Origin: Streptomyces parvus
GTDB taxonomy: Bacteria > Actinomycetota > Actinomycetes > Streptomycetales > Streptomycetaceae
Assembly: GCF_032121415.1 (NCBI RefSeq)
Contig: NZ_CP135079.1
Coordinates: 186,001 to 250,000, forward strand
DNA: 64,000 nt
Direction of reading: 5' to 3'
In this document: piece by piece, positions 21,377 through 29,953 of the stretch
Layout of the letters: every line of letters begins with the position of its first letter
Position numbering within the stretch: position 1 is the first letter of the stretch
The notes under the pieces: model-generated
Databases searched by the model: none
What the model was told of the DNA's origin: nothing
What the model saw: only the letters and a program-made list of their open reading frames with translations
Program-made: the position numbers and the translations under genes

Positions 21377-22477
21377 CTACCGGAGGTTCGCCCGTACCAG
21401 CAGGTAGACGAGGAACGGGCCGCCGACCACCGCGGTGACCACGCCCACCGGCAGACCGATCGGCAGCGCCGCGCGGGCGATCAGATCGGAGCCGATCAGC
21501 AGCAGTGCGCCCACCGTGCCGGAGGCGATCAACGGCGGCGTGGGCCACCGCGCCAGGCGCATCGCCACCTGCGGGGCCACCAGCGCGACGAACGGGACCG
21601 GCCCCGCCGCGCTCACCCCGACGGCGGCCAGCAGGACCGCACAGAGCAGCAGGACGGCCCGCACCCGGCCGAACCGGACGCCCAGCCCGGCGGCGACGTC
21701 GTCGCCGAGGTGCATCGGTTTGAACGGGAAGGCCACGGCGGCCACGGCGGCCAGCAGGACGAGCGTGGCCCAGAACGCCACCCGGACCTCGTCCCAGGAC
21801 CGGTTGTCCAGCGAGCCGACCAGCCATACCTGGGCGCGCGCCACGTCCCGGATGTCGGCCGAGACCAGCAGCCAGGTCGTGATCGCCTGCATCACGGCGG
21901 TCACCGAGATCCCGATGAGGATGAGCCGGAAGCCGTCGACGCCGCGCCGCCAGGCGAGGAAGTAGACCAGCAGCCCTGTGCCGAGACCGCCGAGCAGGGC
22001 GGCGGCGGGCAGCCCGACCGAGCCGGTGATCGCCGCGGCGGCCCCGCCCGTGGCCGTCACCAGGAACACCGCGACGGCGCCGGCTCCGGCGGTGATCCCG
22101 AGGATGTCCGGGCTGGCGAGCGGGTTGCGCGCCACGGACTGGGTGATCGCCCCGGAGACGCCCAGGGCGACGCCCACGACGAGGCCGGCCAGGGCCCGGG
22201 GCATGCGGAGGTCCATGACGACGAACTCGTCGACCGGTTCGCCCCGGCCGAGGATGGTGGCGATCACCCGCGAGAGGCCGATGGGGAAGTCGCCGACGCT
22301 GATGGAGAGGCAGAAGACCAGGAAGGCCGCCGCCGCGAGCACCAGGGTGACCAGCACGAGCCAGGGCCGCCAGACGAACGACACCCATCCGAGCCGCACC
22401 CCGGGCGGCATCGACGCCTTGGCTTCGGCCCCACCGGCCACTTCGGATCCGTTCATGCGCTCCTGAACTCTCCTCAT
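21377..22477 (-). CDS. cchD: ferric-siderophore importer permease (CchD-like)
   Basis: A FecCD-family permease of about 366 residues, normal for the family, with about nine to ten membrane helices. Family segments include RMPRALAGLVVGVALGVSGA, RNPLASPDILGI, and AGPVPFVALVAPQVAMRL, the last being the region contacting the ATPase. The start is uncertain: the ATG at 22477 overlaps the cchC stop as ATGA, but a second ATG at 22456 (MNGSEV) lies in a near-copy of the same stretch and has AGGAG before it. Either fits coupling to cchC. It pairs with CchC to carry ferric siderophore into the cell. Confidence 0.87.
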   Translation of the reverse strand: MRRVQERMNGSEVAGGAEAKASMPPGVRLGWVSFVWRPWLVLVTLVLAAAAFLVFCLSISVGDFPIGLSRVIATILGRGEPVDEFVVMDLRMPRALAGLVVGVALGVSGAITQSVARNPLASPDILGITAGAGAVAVFLVTATGGAAAAITGSVGLPAAALLGGLGTGLLVYFLAWRRGVDGFRLILIGISVTAVMQAITTWLLVSADIRDVARAQVWLVGSLDNRSWDEVRVAFWATLVLLAAVAAVAFPFKPMHLGDDVAAGLGVRFGRVRAVLLLCAVLLAAVGVSAAGPVPFVALVAPQVAMRLARWPTPPLIASGTVGALLLIGSDLIARAALPIGLPVGVVTAVVGGPFLVYLLVRANLR

Positions 22478-23532
22478 GCGCTCTTGAACTTCCCTCGCCA
22501 CACCAGGACCGCGAAGAAGGGGGCCCCCAGGAGGGCGACCACGACACCCGCTTCCAGCTCGCCCGGCCGGACGACCACCCGGCCCACGATGTCGCAGACC
22601 AGCAGGACACCGGCCCCGAGGAGACCGGCGTACGGCACCAGCCAGCGGTAGTCGGGGCCGGTCAGATAGCGGGCCACATGGGCCACCATGAGCCCGAGGA
22701 AGGCGATGGGGCCGCAGGCGGCGGTGGCGGCCCCGGCCAGCAGGGTGACGGCGACGATGCCGAGGGTCCGGCTCGCCGCGATGTTCACCCCCAGCGCCCG
22801 CGCGACGTCGTCGCCCAGGTTGAGCAGGTTGAGCGCGGGGAGGGTGATCAGCGCCAGAACCAGTCCGACGGCGATGAACCCGGTCACCGGCCAGATGACG
22901 TCGAAGCGGACCCCGGCGACGGAGCCCGCGTTCCAGAACCGCAGCGCGTTCAGCGACTCCTTGTCGGAGAGCGCCACGGCCGTGGTCATCGCCGCGAGGA
23001 ACACGGTGACACCCTGCCCGGCCAGCGCGAGGGTCAGCGGATTGCCCGCGCCCCGGCCGATGCTGGCCAGGCCGAAGACGACGACACCGGCGAGACCCGC
23101 GCCGACGAAGGCGAACCAGACGTACTGGAACGGGTCGGTGAACCCGAACACGGCGATGACCGCCACCACGGCGAAGGAGGCCCCGGCGTTCACCCCCAGC
23201 AGTCCGGTGTCGGCGATGGGGTTGCGGGTGTACCCCTGGATCAGCGCCCCGCCCACCCCCAGGGCCAGACCCGCCACGATCGCGAGAACCGTCCGGGGCA
23301 CGCGCACGGTCTGGACGATGAGACGGATCTCGGTGAGCTTCTGGTCGGGCTCGGGCTCCGCGAACAGCCCGTGCCAGACCTCGGCGGGGCTCAACGCGCG
23401 CGCCCCGACGGCCAGGGACACCGTCGCCGCGACCAGCAGGGCCACCGTGAGGACGGCCAGCCCCACGGCCCTGCGCCGGCGGGTGTCCTTCCCCCCGTCC
23501 GGCACGGAGCGGTCCACTGCGGTGTTGATCAT
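22474..23532 (-). CDS. cchC: ferric-siderophore importer permease (CchC-like)
   Basis: A 352-residue FecCD-family permease. After a short basic N-terminus (GKDTRRRRAVG) come about ten membrane helices with family motifs VRVPRTVLAIVAGLALGVGG, RNPIADTGLLGVNAGAS and CGPIAFLGLMVAHVARYL. The ATG at 23532 was chosen because the frame upstream has no permease character; AAGGGA is 15 nt away, rather far. Its stop overlaps the start region of cchD. It lies 112 nt after cchB and is probably on the same iron-controlled transcript. Confidence 0.87.
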   Translation of the reverse strand: MINTAVDRSVPDGGKDTRRRRAVGLAVLTVALLVAATVSLAVGARALSPAEVWHGLFAEPEPDQKLTEIRLIVQTVRVPRTVLAIVAGLALGVGGALIQGYTRNPIADTGLLGVNAGASFAVVAVIAVFGFTDPFQYVWFAFVGAGLAGVVVFGLASIGRGAGNPLTLALAGQGVTVFLAAMTTAVALSDKESLNALRFWNAGSVAGVRFDVIWPVTGFIAVGLVLALITLPALNLLNLGDDVARALGVNIAASRTLGIVAVTLLAGAATAACGPIAFLGLMVAHVARYLTGPDYRWLVPYAGLLGAGVLLVCDIVGRVVVRPGELEAGVVVALLGAPFFAVLVWRGKFKSA

Positions 23533-23644
23533 GACGACGAACGATATCCCTTTGATCGGAGCGGTCGCGCTCGGCCCGCCCGACGGGTCACCGGGCGGGC
23601 CGAGCGCTGAACTCGCGGTGTTCCGGCGGTTGCTGCGGCCGTGC

Positions 23645-25000
23645 CTAGCCGCCTGCGCCCTCGGCGACCTCGACCACGGGCCGGGACTCGTCGGAGGTGG
23701 ATTTGACCCGCCGGTCGAGCAGCGAGTCCAGGATCTCGCCGACCCGTATCGCGGTGTTGGAGAGCAGCGACGTGGTGATGCCGTGCGTGTGCTCCGTACC
23801 GCCCTGGAGGTAGATGCCGCAGCGCAGGGCGGGTTCGGTCGAGATCCGGTAGTCGCGCTGCACGCGTACGCGGCCCGCCTCGTCGCGCAGACAGTGCTCG
23901 CCGACCTGACCGAGGAGGCCGAGCGGATCGGCGGGGCTGTAGCCGGTGGCGAACACCACGACATCCGCGTCGAGTTCTGACTCCTCGTCGGTCACCAGGG
24001 ATCTCACGGTGGCGCGGACGCCCTCGGGCTTCTCCACCACCCCGGTGACCCGGGAGACGTTGAGGAAGCGCAGCCGTTCGGTGCCGAGGACCTTCTCCCG
24101 GTACATCTGCCGGTAGAGGTCGTCGATCAGGTCGATGTCCACCACGGAGTAGTTGGTGTTGCCGTGGTAGGCCATCAGCCGGTTCTTGACCTCCTCGGGG
24201 GCGGCGAAGAAGTCGTCGACCGCGTCGGGGTCGAAGATCCGGTTGGCGAAGCTGCTGTCGTCGGCGGGGCTGTAGCCGTAGCGGGAGAAGACCGCGCAGA
24301 CCTCGGCGTCGGGGAACCTGCGGTGCAGGTAGGCGACGTTCTCGGCGGCGCTCTGTCCGGCACCGACGACGACGAACCGGGAGGGCGAGTCGCCTTCCAG
24401 CCCCTCGACCTTGCGCAGCAGATCGGAGTTGTGCCAGACCCGGTCGCCGCGTTCCACACCGTCCGGCATGAGGGGACGCAGGCCGGTTCCGATGACGAGG
24501 TTGCGGGCGCGGTGGACCGAGAGCCCTTCCGCGGACCGGACGGTCACGTCCAGGTACTCCACGGTCCCGTCGTGCACGAACGGGGTGACCGCGACGACTT
24601 CGTGTCCGTAGGAGACGAGGTCGTCGACCTTGGCAGCGGCCCACTCGAAGTAGTCGTGGAACTCCACCCGCAGCGGGAAGAGGTTCTTGTGGTTGATGAA
24701 GTCGATCAGCCGGCCCCGGCTCTGCAGATAGCAGAGGAAACTGAATTCGCTGGCCGGGTTCCGGAGCGTCACCAGATCCTTGAGGAAGGAGACCTGCATG
24801 GTGGCGTCGTCGATGAGCATGCCGCGGTGCCAGCCGAAGCTCGACTGCTGCTCGAAGAAGTGGGCGGTGACCGAATCCTGCCTGCCGACTTTGCTGTTGT
24901 GCTCGCTCAGCGCGATCGCCATGGCCACATTGGACGGGCCGAAGCCGATGCCGATGAGGTCGTGGACCAGTGGTGTGTCGCCAGGAAGAACCTGTGACAT
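23645..25000 (-). CDS. cchB: L-ornithine N5-monooxygenase (CchB-like)
   Basis: A 451-residue FAD/NADPH-dependent N-hydroxylase of the SidA/PvdA/IucD family. It makes N5-hydroxyornithine, the precursor of the hydroxamate groups of the siderophore. The FAD motif is GIGFGPSNVAMA near the N-terminus; the substrate region contains GWHRGMLIDDATMQVSFLKD and RNPASEFSFLCYL; the NADPH motif is GAGQSAAENV; the C-terminal signature is FATGYSPADPL. GGGAG lies 4 nt before the ATG. It is the first gene of the leftward operon, with a strong iron box about 90 nt upstream. In S. coelicolor a formyltransferase gene, cchA, is adjacent; here no such gene is present. Confidence 0.94.
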   Translation of the reverse strand: MSQVLPGDTPLVHDLIGIGFGPSNVAMAIALSEHNSKVGRQDSVTAHFFEQQSSFGWHRGMLIDDATMQVSFLKDLVTLRNPASEFSFLCYLQSRGRLIDFINHKNLFPLRVEFHDYFEWAAAKVDDLVSYGHEVVAVTPFVHDGTVEYLDVTVRSAEGLSVHRARNLVIGTGLRPLMPDGVERGDRVWHNSDLLRKVEGLEGDSPSRFVVVGAGQSAAENVAYLHRRFPDAEVCAVFSRYGYSPADDSSFANRIFDPDAVDDFFAAPEEVKNRLMAYHGNTNYSVVDIDLIDDLYRQMYREKVLGTERLRFLNVSRVTGVVEKPEGVRATVRSLVTDEESELDADVVVFATGYSPADPLGLLGQVGEHCLRDEAGRVRVQRDYRISTEPALRCGIYLQGGTEHTHGITTSLLSNTAIRVGEILDSLLDRRVKSTSDESRPVVEVAEGAGG

Positions 25001-25089
25001 GTCACTCCCATCATCCGGGAAATCCGCCTGTCAGGCGCGGGGGAAGGTCTCTGGGTGCGGGCACGCCGACGGAGGTCGCACGCCCAAAC

Positions 25090-25108
25090 TTAGGTGAGCC
25101 TAAGCTCA
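25090..25108. promoter_or_regulatory. iron box upstream of cchB
   Basis: TTAGGTGAGCCTAAGCTCA matches 17 of 19 positions of the iron-box consensus, the best in the window. It should control cchB and the genes behind it. Confidence 0.85.
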
Positions 25109-25372
25109 TCAACTCGCCTTGTCGATAGGGCACATGGGGAGCGAGTTCGCTGATTAACTGTCGATTTTGGCTCGAAATCGGCGGTCTAACCGCCTCATTC
25201 GAGCCCCTCCGGGGCTCCTCGCACCGTGGGGAGACGAACGCCCAGGGCCGACCACGGTCGGAGTACGGCCGAATTTCGCACCGGCGACCCGGACCCCCGA
25301 CGTCCTTACGGACTCGTGACGTGTGCGCGCCGCACCCGGTCCGCGGGCCCGCCCGGCCCTAGCGTGGCCGTC
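25109..25372. other. intergenic region between cchB and the epimerase gene
   Basis: I see no gene here. It contains an AT-rich hairpin (CGATTT near 25160, pairing with AAATCG about 6 nt later) and a compact 7-bp stem with a 3-nt loop at 25201-25217 (GAGCCCC-TCC-GGGGCTC). Either might end transcription or lie in a leader. No formyltransferase or MbtH fragment is recognisable. Confidence 0.5.
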
Positions 25373-26491
25373 ATGCGCGTACTGGTCACCGGCGGAGCCG
25401 GGTTCATCGGGTCACATGTCGTCGCCGCCCTCGCCGCGGCCGGGCACGAGAGCGTGGTGCTGGATGCCCTGCTGCCCTCGGCCCATCCCGGTGGCACGCC
25501 GCCCCGGCTGCCGGGCGACCGGCCTGCCGTCGGCGACGTCCGGGACCGGGAGGCGGTGGCGGACGCGCTGGCCGGGGTGGACGCGGTGTGCCACCAGGCG
25601 GCCATGGTCGGCCTCGGCAAGGACTTCGCGGACGCGCCGCTGTACGTGGGGTGCAACGACCTCGGCACGGCGGTGCTGCTGGCGGAGATGGCCGCGGCCG
25701 GGGTCCGGGACCTGGTGCTGGCCGGATCGATGGTGGTCTACGGCGAGGGGCGCTACGACTGCCCCCGGCACGGCACGGTCCGCCCCGGGCCGCGCGCGGA
25801 GGCCGATCTGCGAGCGGGTGACTTCGAGCCCCGCTGCCCGCACTGCGGCGCGGAACTGACGCCCGGCCTGGTGGCCGAGGACGCGCCGGCGGACCCGCGC
25901 AATGTGTACGCGTCGACCAAGCTGGCCCAGGAGCACCTGGCCGCCGCGTGGGCGCGAGCCACCGGCGGCCGGGCGGTGTCCCTGCGCTACCACAACGTGT
26001 ACGGGCCGGGGATGCCGCGCGACACCCCGTACGCCGGTGTCGCCTCGTTCTTCCGCTCGGCCCTGGCGCGGGGTGAAGCCCCCCGGGTCTTCGAGGACGG
26101 GGGCCAGCGGCGCGACTTCATCCATGTCCACGATGTGGCGGCGGCCAACGCGGTGGCCCTGGAGGCGGTGCGGGAACGCGAGCCCGCGTCCTTCGCCGCG
26201 TACAACACCGGGAGCGGCGAACCGCACACCATCGGCGAGATGGCCGCCGTGCTGGCCGGCGCGCACGGTGGTCCCGACCCGGTGGTGACCGGGGAGTACC
26301 GCCTCGGCGACGTACGTCATGTCACGGCGGACTCGCAGGCACTGCGCGAGGAGCTGGGCTGGCGGCCCCGGGTGTCCTTCGCCGAGGGGATGGAGGACTT
26401 CGCCGCGGCCCCGCTGCGCGATGCGCGGGGCGGGGGGCGGGAGAGCCGCAGCCGCCGCGAGGAGAGCGCCGTCACGCTGTCGGGAGCGTGA
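25373..26491 (+). CDS. NAD-dependent epimerase/dehydratase with zinc-ribbon insertion
   Basis: An extended short-chain dehydrogenase of 372 residues. The NAD-binding motif is GGAGFIG at residues 7-13, the catalytic Ser119 lies in AGSMVVYG, and the YxxxK pair is Tyr179/Lys183. The family members nearest to this are sugar-nucleotide epimerases or dehydratases. Between the catalytic Ser and Tyr is an insertion with Cys130, His133, Cys155 and Cys158 (CPRH and CPHC), spaced like a zinc knuckle. The C-terminus is a basic, disordered-looking tail. The ATG at 25373 starts directly at the Rossmann fold; no strong ribosome site is visible. Its 3' end overlaps the convergent sensor kinase by 20 bp. Substrate unknown; nearby glycosyltransferases suggest a sugar nucleotide. 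Confidence 0.85.
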   Translation: MRVLVTGGAGFIGSHVVAALAAAGHESVVLDALLPSAHPGGTPPRLPGDRPAVGDVRDREAVADALAGVDAVCHQAAMVGLGKDFADAPLYVGCNDLGTAVLLAEMAAAGVRDLVLAGSMVVYGEGRYDCPRHGTVRPGPRAEADLRAGDFEPRCPHCGAELTPGLVAEDAPADPRNVYASTKLAQEHLAAAWARATGGRAVSLRYHNVYGPGMPRDTPYAGVASFFRSALARGEAPRVFEDGGQRRDFIHVHDVAAANAVALEAVREREPASFAAYNTGSGEPHTIGEMAAVLAGAHGGPDPVVTGEYRLGDVRHVTADSQALREELGWRPRVSFAEGMEDFAAAPLRDARGGGRESRSRREESAVTLSGA

Positions 26492-27578
26492 CCGAGAAGC
26501 AGCAGCCGCCCTGGACGTTGCGGACCTCGGCCCGTCCGGCGTGGGCCTCGACGATGCCGCGCACGATGGCGAGCCCGAGGCCGGCCCCGGCGGGCGGGGT
26601 GCGGGCATGGCTGCCGCGCCAGCCGGTGTCGAAGACCCGGGGCAGGTCCTCCTCCGGGATGCCGCCGCAGCTGTCGGTCACCGACAGCACGACACCCCTG
26701 TCCGAGCGGTGCGCGGCGACGGCCACGGTGCCGTCGGGCGGGGTGCGGCGGATGGCGTTGACCAGGAGGTTGCCGAGGACCCGGCTCATCTCCTTGCCGT
26801 CGACCTCCACCGGTACCTCGTCGACCCGGTCGCCGACCAGCCGCACCCCGTGCTCCCGGGCGAGCGGGTCGGCCCCGGCCAGCGCGTCGCCGACCAGGTC
26901 GTAGAGGGAGATCCGGGCCGGTGCCAGGGTGAGTGAGCCGGCCTGGATCCGGGAGAGTTCGAAGAGGTCGCCGACCATGGAGTTCATCCGCTCGACCTCG
27001 GTCCTCATCTGCCGCAGGTAGCGTCCGGAGTCGGCGGCCATGCCGTCCTCCAGCGCCTCGGCCATCGCGCGGAGTCCGGCGAGCGGGGTACGCAGATCGT
27101 GCGAGATCCACGCGACGAGTTCGCGTCGCGAGGTCTCCAGCGCGCGTTCCCGCTCCCGCGAGCTGTCGAGTTTCGCGCTCGTGGCGGCCAGTTCACGGGC
27201 GAGCGCGGCCAGCTCGGCGGTGGGCTGTCCGGCGGGCGCGGCGAAGGTGCCGCGGTCGCCGAACGACCGGGTGGCCAGCGTGAGTTCACGGCTCTGGGCG
27301 GCCACCCAGCGGCCCAGCAGGACCGCGGTGGCCAGGGAGATGAGGGCGGCCATCGCGACAACGGTCGTGACGACGTAGAGGTCGTGGGGCGAGAGGAACA
27401 TCGCCCAGGCGACCGACAGCGTCCCGGCGAGCATCGCCGCCACGGCCACCCCCGCGACGACGCTCAGCGAGACCACCAGCGAACGGTGCCGCAGGAGGCG
27501 CAGGGCACCTGCGCCGAGGAGCCCGGCGGCCGCCGCTCCGAGGAAGGCGAAGAGCGCCATGAGCAGGAGGTCGGTCAC
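26472..27578 (-). CDS. two-component sensor histidine kinase
   Basis: A 368-residue membrane kinase. Three hydrophobic segments occupy roughly residues 1-105, with almost no extracellular loop, so the signal is probably membrane or intracellular. The phospho-acceptor is in ELVAWISHDLRTPLAGL, followed by the N box (VLGNLLVNAIRR), G1 box (VTDSCGGIPEED) and G2 box (GAGLGLAIV). The G1 box has Ser-Cys where Asn-Gly is usual. The GTG start at 27578 overlaps the regulator stop codon as GTGA, indicating translational coupling; a longer frame continuing upstream is not real. Its 3' end overlaps the convergent epimerase gene. Confidence 0.9.
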   Translation of the reverse strand: MTDLLLMALFAFLGAAAAGLLGAGALRLLRHRSLVVSLSVVAGVAVAAMLAGTLSVAWAMFLSPHDLYVVTTVVAMAALISLATAVLLGRWVAAQSRELTLATRSFGDRGTFAAPAGQPTAELAALARELAATSAKLDSSRERERALETSRRELVAWISHDLRTPLAGLRAMAEALEDGMAADSGRYLRQMRTEVERMNSMVGDLFELSRIQAGSLTLAPARISLYDLVGDALAGADPLAREHGVRLVGDRVDEVPVEVDGKEMSRVLGNLLVNAIRRTPPDGTVAVAAHRSDRGVVLSVTDSCGGIPEEDLPRVFDTGWRGSHARTPPAGAGLGLAIVRGIVEAHAGRAEVRNVQGGCCFSVTLPTA

Positions 27579-28414
27579 AGCGACCCGCCTCCGGTCGGGG
27601 GCGTGCCGCGGACGGCGGCCGGGCCGGGTCCCGTACGGCCCGGGTCCGCTCCGCCGTGGTGCCCCCCGGCCCGGGTCCCTTCGACCTCCGCCGCCACTTC
27701 CGCACCCTCCGCGTCCAGGTCCAGGCGGTACCCGACGCCCCACACCGTGCGGATCAGCCGGGGGCGGGCCGGGTCCTGCTCGACCTTGCCGCGCAGCCTG
27801 CGGATGTGGACGGTGACCGTCGAGAGGTCGCCGAAGTCCCACCCCCAGACCTCCCGCATCAGCTCCTCCCGCGCGAACGCCTTTCCGGGGTGCCGGAGAA
27901 GGAAGGCGAGCAGGTCGAACTCCCTCAGCGTCAGGGGGAGTACGTGCCCGTCGCGGTAGGCCCGCCGGGCCGCGGGGTCGAGGCGCAGACCGCCGCCCGA
28001 CAGCACACCGGCCTCGTCCGCCGGTAGGGCCGCCCGGGCGCGGCGCAGCACGGAGTCGACCCGCAGGACCAGCTCGCGCGGACTGAACGGCTTGGTGACG
28101 TAGTCGTCGGCGCCGGTCTCCAGGCCCAGGATGCGGTCCTCCTCGTCTCCGCGGGCGGTGAGCATGATGACGGGGACCGGCCCGTGCTCCCGCATCCGGC
28201 GGCAGACCTCGAATCCGTCCAGGGCGGGGAGCATCAGGTCCAGGACGACGAGGTCGGGCCGGACTGCCGCGAACCGCCCCAGAGCGGCGGGCCCGTCGGC
28301 GGCCCGCTCGACGGCGTAACCGGCACGGTGCAGATAGCCGACGACGACTTCGGCGACGGTCGGGTCGTCCTCCACGACGAGGATCCGACCGCGGGCCGGC
28401 GGGGTGTTCTCCAT
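27575..28414 (-). CDS. OmpR-family response regulator
   Basis: A 279-residue regulator with an N-terminal receiver (EDDP acidic pocket, phospho-acceptor Asp in LVVLDLMLPALDG, conserved Lys in TKPFSPREL) and a winged-helix DNA-binding domain (LTLREFDLLAFLLRHPGKAF to IRTVWGVGYRLD). A proline- and glycine-rich tail of about 45 residues follows the output domain, unusual in length. The ATG at 28414 has GGAGG close by; a GTG 9 nt upstream is also possible. It is divergent from the glycosyltransferase gene, which may be a target. Confidence 0.92.
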   Translation of the reverse strand: MENTPPARGRILVVEDDPTVAEVVVGYLHRAGYAVERAADGPAALGRFAAVRPDLVVLDLMLPALDGFEVCRRMREHGPVPVIMLTARGDEEDRILGLETGADDYVTKPFSPRELVLRVDSVLRRARAALPADEAGVLSGGGLRLDPAARRAYRDGHVLPLTLREFDLLAFLLRHPGKAFAREELMREVWGWDFGDLSTVTVHIRRLRGKVEQDPARPRLIRTVWGVGYRLDLDAEGAEVAAEVEGTRAGGHHGGADPGRTGPGPAAVRGTPPTGGGSL

Positions 28415-28538
28415 GGCCTCCACTGTGGCACCCCGCTCGTGGCACACCGGGGTCCGCTCACACCCATCCGGCCGATGTCCATGTTTCGTAAGAACCTGAT
28501 GCCCTGAATGCCCGAGTTGCGTCCGTAGGGTGAGGCGG

Positions 28539-29300
28539 GTGACTGATTCCTCTGCCACCCCTCCATGTCCGTCCGCCCCGCATACCGGTCTCCCGGAGGC
28601 CGACATCGTTCTGCCCTGCCTCGACGAGGCCGCCGCTCTGCCCTGGGTCCTCGATCGCGTCCCCGACGGCTGGCGCGCGATCGTGGTCGACAACGGCTCG
28701 ATCGACGGTTCGGCCGAGCTCGCCCGGTCCCTGGGCGCGAAGGTCGTCACGGAGGACCGGCGAGGGTTCGGTGCGGCCGCTCACGCCGGGCTGCTCGCCG
28801 CCGAGGCCGAGTTCGTCTGCTTCTGCGACTGCGACGGCTCGCTGGATCCCGCGCTGCTGGCCGGCTTCGTGCGGCGGATCGCGGACGGCGAATGCGACCT
28901 GCTGCTCGGCCGCCGCCGGCCCGAGGGGCGGGGCGCCTGGCCGCCGCACGCGCGCGCCGGCAATATGGCGCTGTCCCGGATGCTGCGTCGCCGCACCGGC
29001 CTGCGCCTGTCCGACCTCGGCCCGCTCCGTGCGGCCCGCCGGGCCGATCTGCTGGCCCTGGACCTCACCGACCGGCGCAGCGGCTACCCGCTCCAGATGG
29101 TGGTCCGGGCCTCGGATGCCGGGCTGCGGGTCGCCGAGAGCGATGTCCCCTACCGGCTGCGGACCGGGAAGTCGAAGGTGACCGGCACCTGGCGCGGGAC
29201 CTGGCACGCGGTGCGCGACATGCGGGGGGTCCTGCGCGAGCCCCCGGCGGACCGCGCGCCCGTCCGGGCCGCGCGCGCGGGGGCAGGGGCCGGGCGATGA
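28539..29300 (+). CDS. family 2 glycosyltransferase
   Basis: A 253-residue GT-A glycosyltransferase without membrane anchors. Residues 18-110 show the nucleotide-sugar fold: DIVLPCLDEAAALPWVLD, VVDNGSIDGSAELA and the metal-binding acidic cluster FCDCDGSLDP, with a later QMVVRASDAGLRVAESDVPY. NCBI-style naming would put it with TIGR04283-like transferases. The GTG at 28539 was preferred to one 9 nt upstream because GAGGCGG lies in front of it. It heads a three-gene set joined by ATGA overlaps. The acceptor is unknown. Confidence 0.8.
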   Translation: MTDSSATPPCPSAPHTGLPEADIVLPCLDEAAALPWVLDRVPDGWRAIVVDNGSIDGSAELARSLGAKVVTEDRRGFGAAAHAGLLAAEAEFVCFCDCDGSLDPALLAGFVRRIADGECDLLLGRRRPEGRGAWPPHARAGNMALSRMLRRRTGLRLSDLGPLRAARRADLLALDLTDRRSGYPLQMVVRASDAGLRVAESDVPYRLRTGKSKVTGTWRGTWHAVRDMRGVLREPPADRAPVRAARAGAGAGR

Positions 29301-29953
29301 GCGTGTACGGGCCCGTCGGGCCGACGGAATTGCTGGTCATCGCGAAGGAGCCGGTGGCCGGACGGGTCAAGACCCGGCTCTGCCCGCCCTTCTCCCCCGC
29401 CGAAGCCGCCCAGCTGGCCGCCGCGGCCCTCGCGGACACGCTGGAGACCCTGCTCACCCTTCCCGCCCGGCGGCGGGTCCTGGTGCTCGACGGGCGGCCC
29501 GGCCCCTGGGCGCCCCCGGGGTTCGAGGTGGTGCCGCAGAGCGCGGGCGGTCTGGACGAACGCCTGGCGGCGGCCTTCGGCGGGTGTACCGGGCCTGCCC
29601 TCCTGGTCGGTATGGACACCCCGCAGCTGACGGCCGGTCTGCTCGCCCCCGCTCTCGTGCCGGAGGCCTGGGACGGCTGCGGGGCCTGGTTCGGTCCGGC
29701 CGAGGACGGTGGGTTCTGGGCCCTGGGTCTGGCGGAGCCCGACCCGGCGCTGCTGCGCGGGGTGCCGATGTCCCTCCCGGAGACCGGTGCGGTGCAGCGG
29801 CGCAGGCTGGTGGAGGCCGGGCTCGTCGTGCGCGATCTGCCGGTACTGGTCGATGTGGACACCGCGGCCGACGCCCACCGGGTCGCGTCCGCCGCGCCGG
29901 GCGGCCGGTTCGCCGCGGTGCTGGACCGGCTGACCGGGGCGGGGGTGCGATGA
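29297..29953 (+). CDS. DUF2064 (TIGR04282-like) glycosyl/nucleotidyltransferase-like protein
   Basis: A 218-residue protein with the DUF2064 pattern: LLVIAKEPVAGRVKTRLCPP at the N-terminus, GMDTPQLTAGLL in the middle, GPAEDGGFWALGL and LPVLVDVDTAADA toward the end. The fold is related to CofC/MobA-type nucleotidyltransferases. The start overlaps the upstream stop as ATGA, and its own stop overlaps the next start the same way. DUF2064 proteins commonly accompany TIGR04283 glycosyltransferases and are annotated as arsenosugar-type transferases; that role is not shown here. Confidence 0.8.
   Translation: MSVYGPVGPTELLVIAKEPVAGRVKTRLCPPFSPAEAAQLAAAALADTLETLLTLPARRRVLVLDGRPGPWAPPGFEVVPQSAGGLDERLAAAFGGCTGPALLVGMDTPQLTAGLLAPALVPEAWDGCGAWFGPAEDGGFWALGLAEPDPALLRGVPMSLPETGAVQRRRLVEAGLVVRDLPVLVDVDTAADAHRVASAAPGGRFAAVLDRLTGAGVR

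Noticed and set aside
25001..25372. A hidden cchA formyltransferase or MbtH gene next to cchB.
   Set aside because: The stretch has no open frame with formyltransferase motifs (for example HPSLLP) or the MbtH pattern; the first real gene after it is the epimerase.
26472..28445. A single 657-codon frame could be read as a fused regulator-kinase.
   Set aside because: The first part is the out-of-frame shadow of the response regulator; the kinase has its own GTG overlapping the regulator stop.
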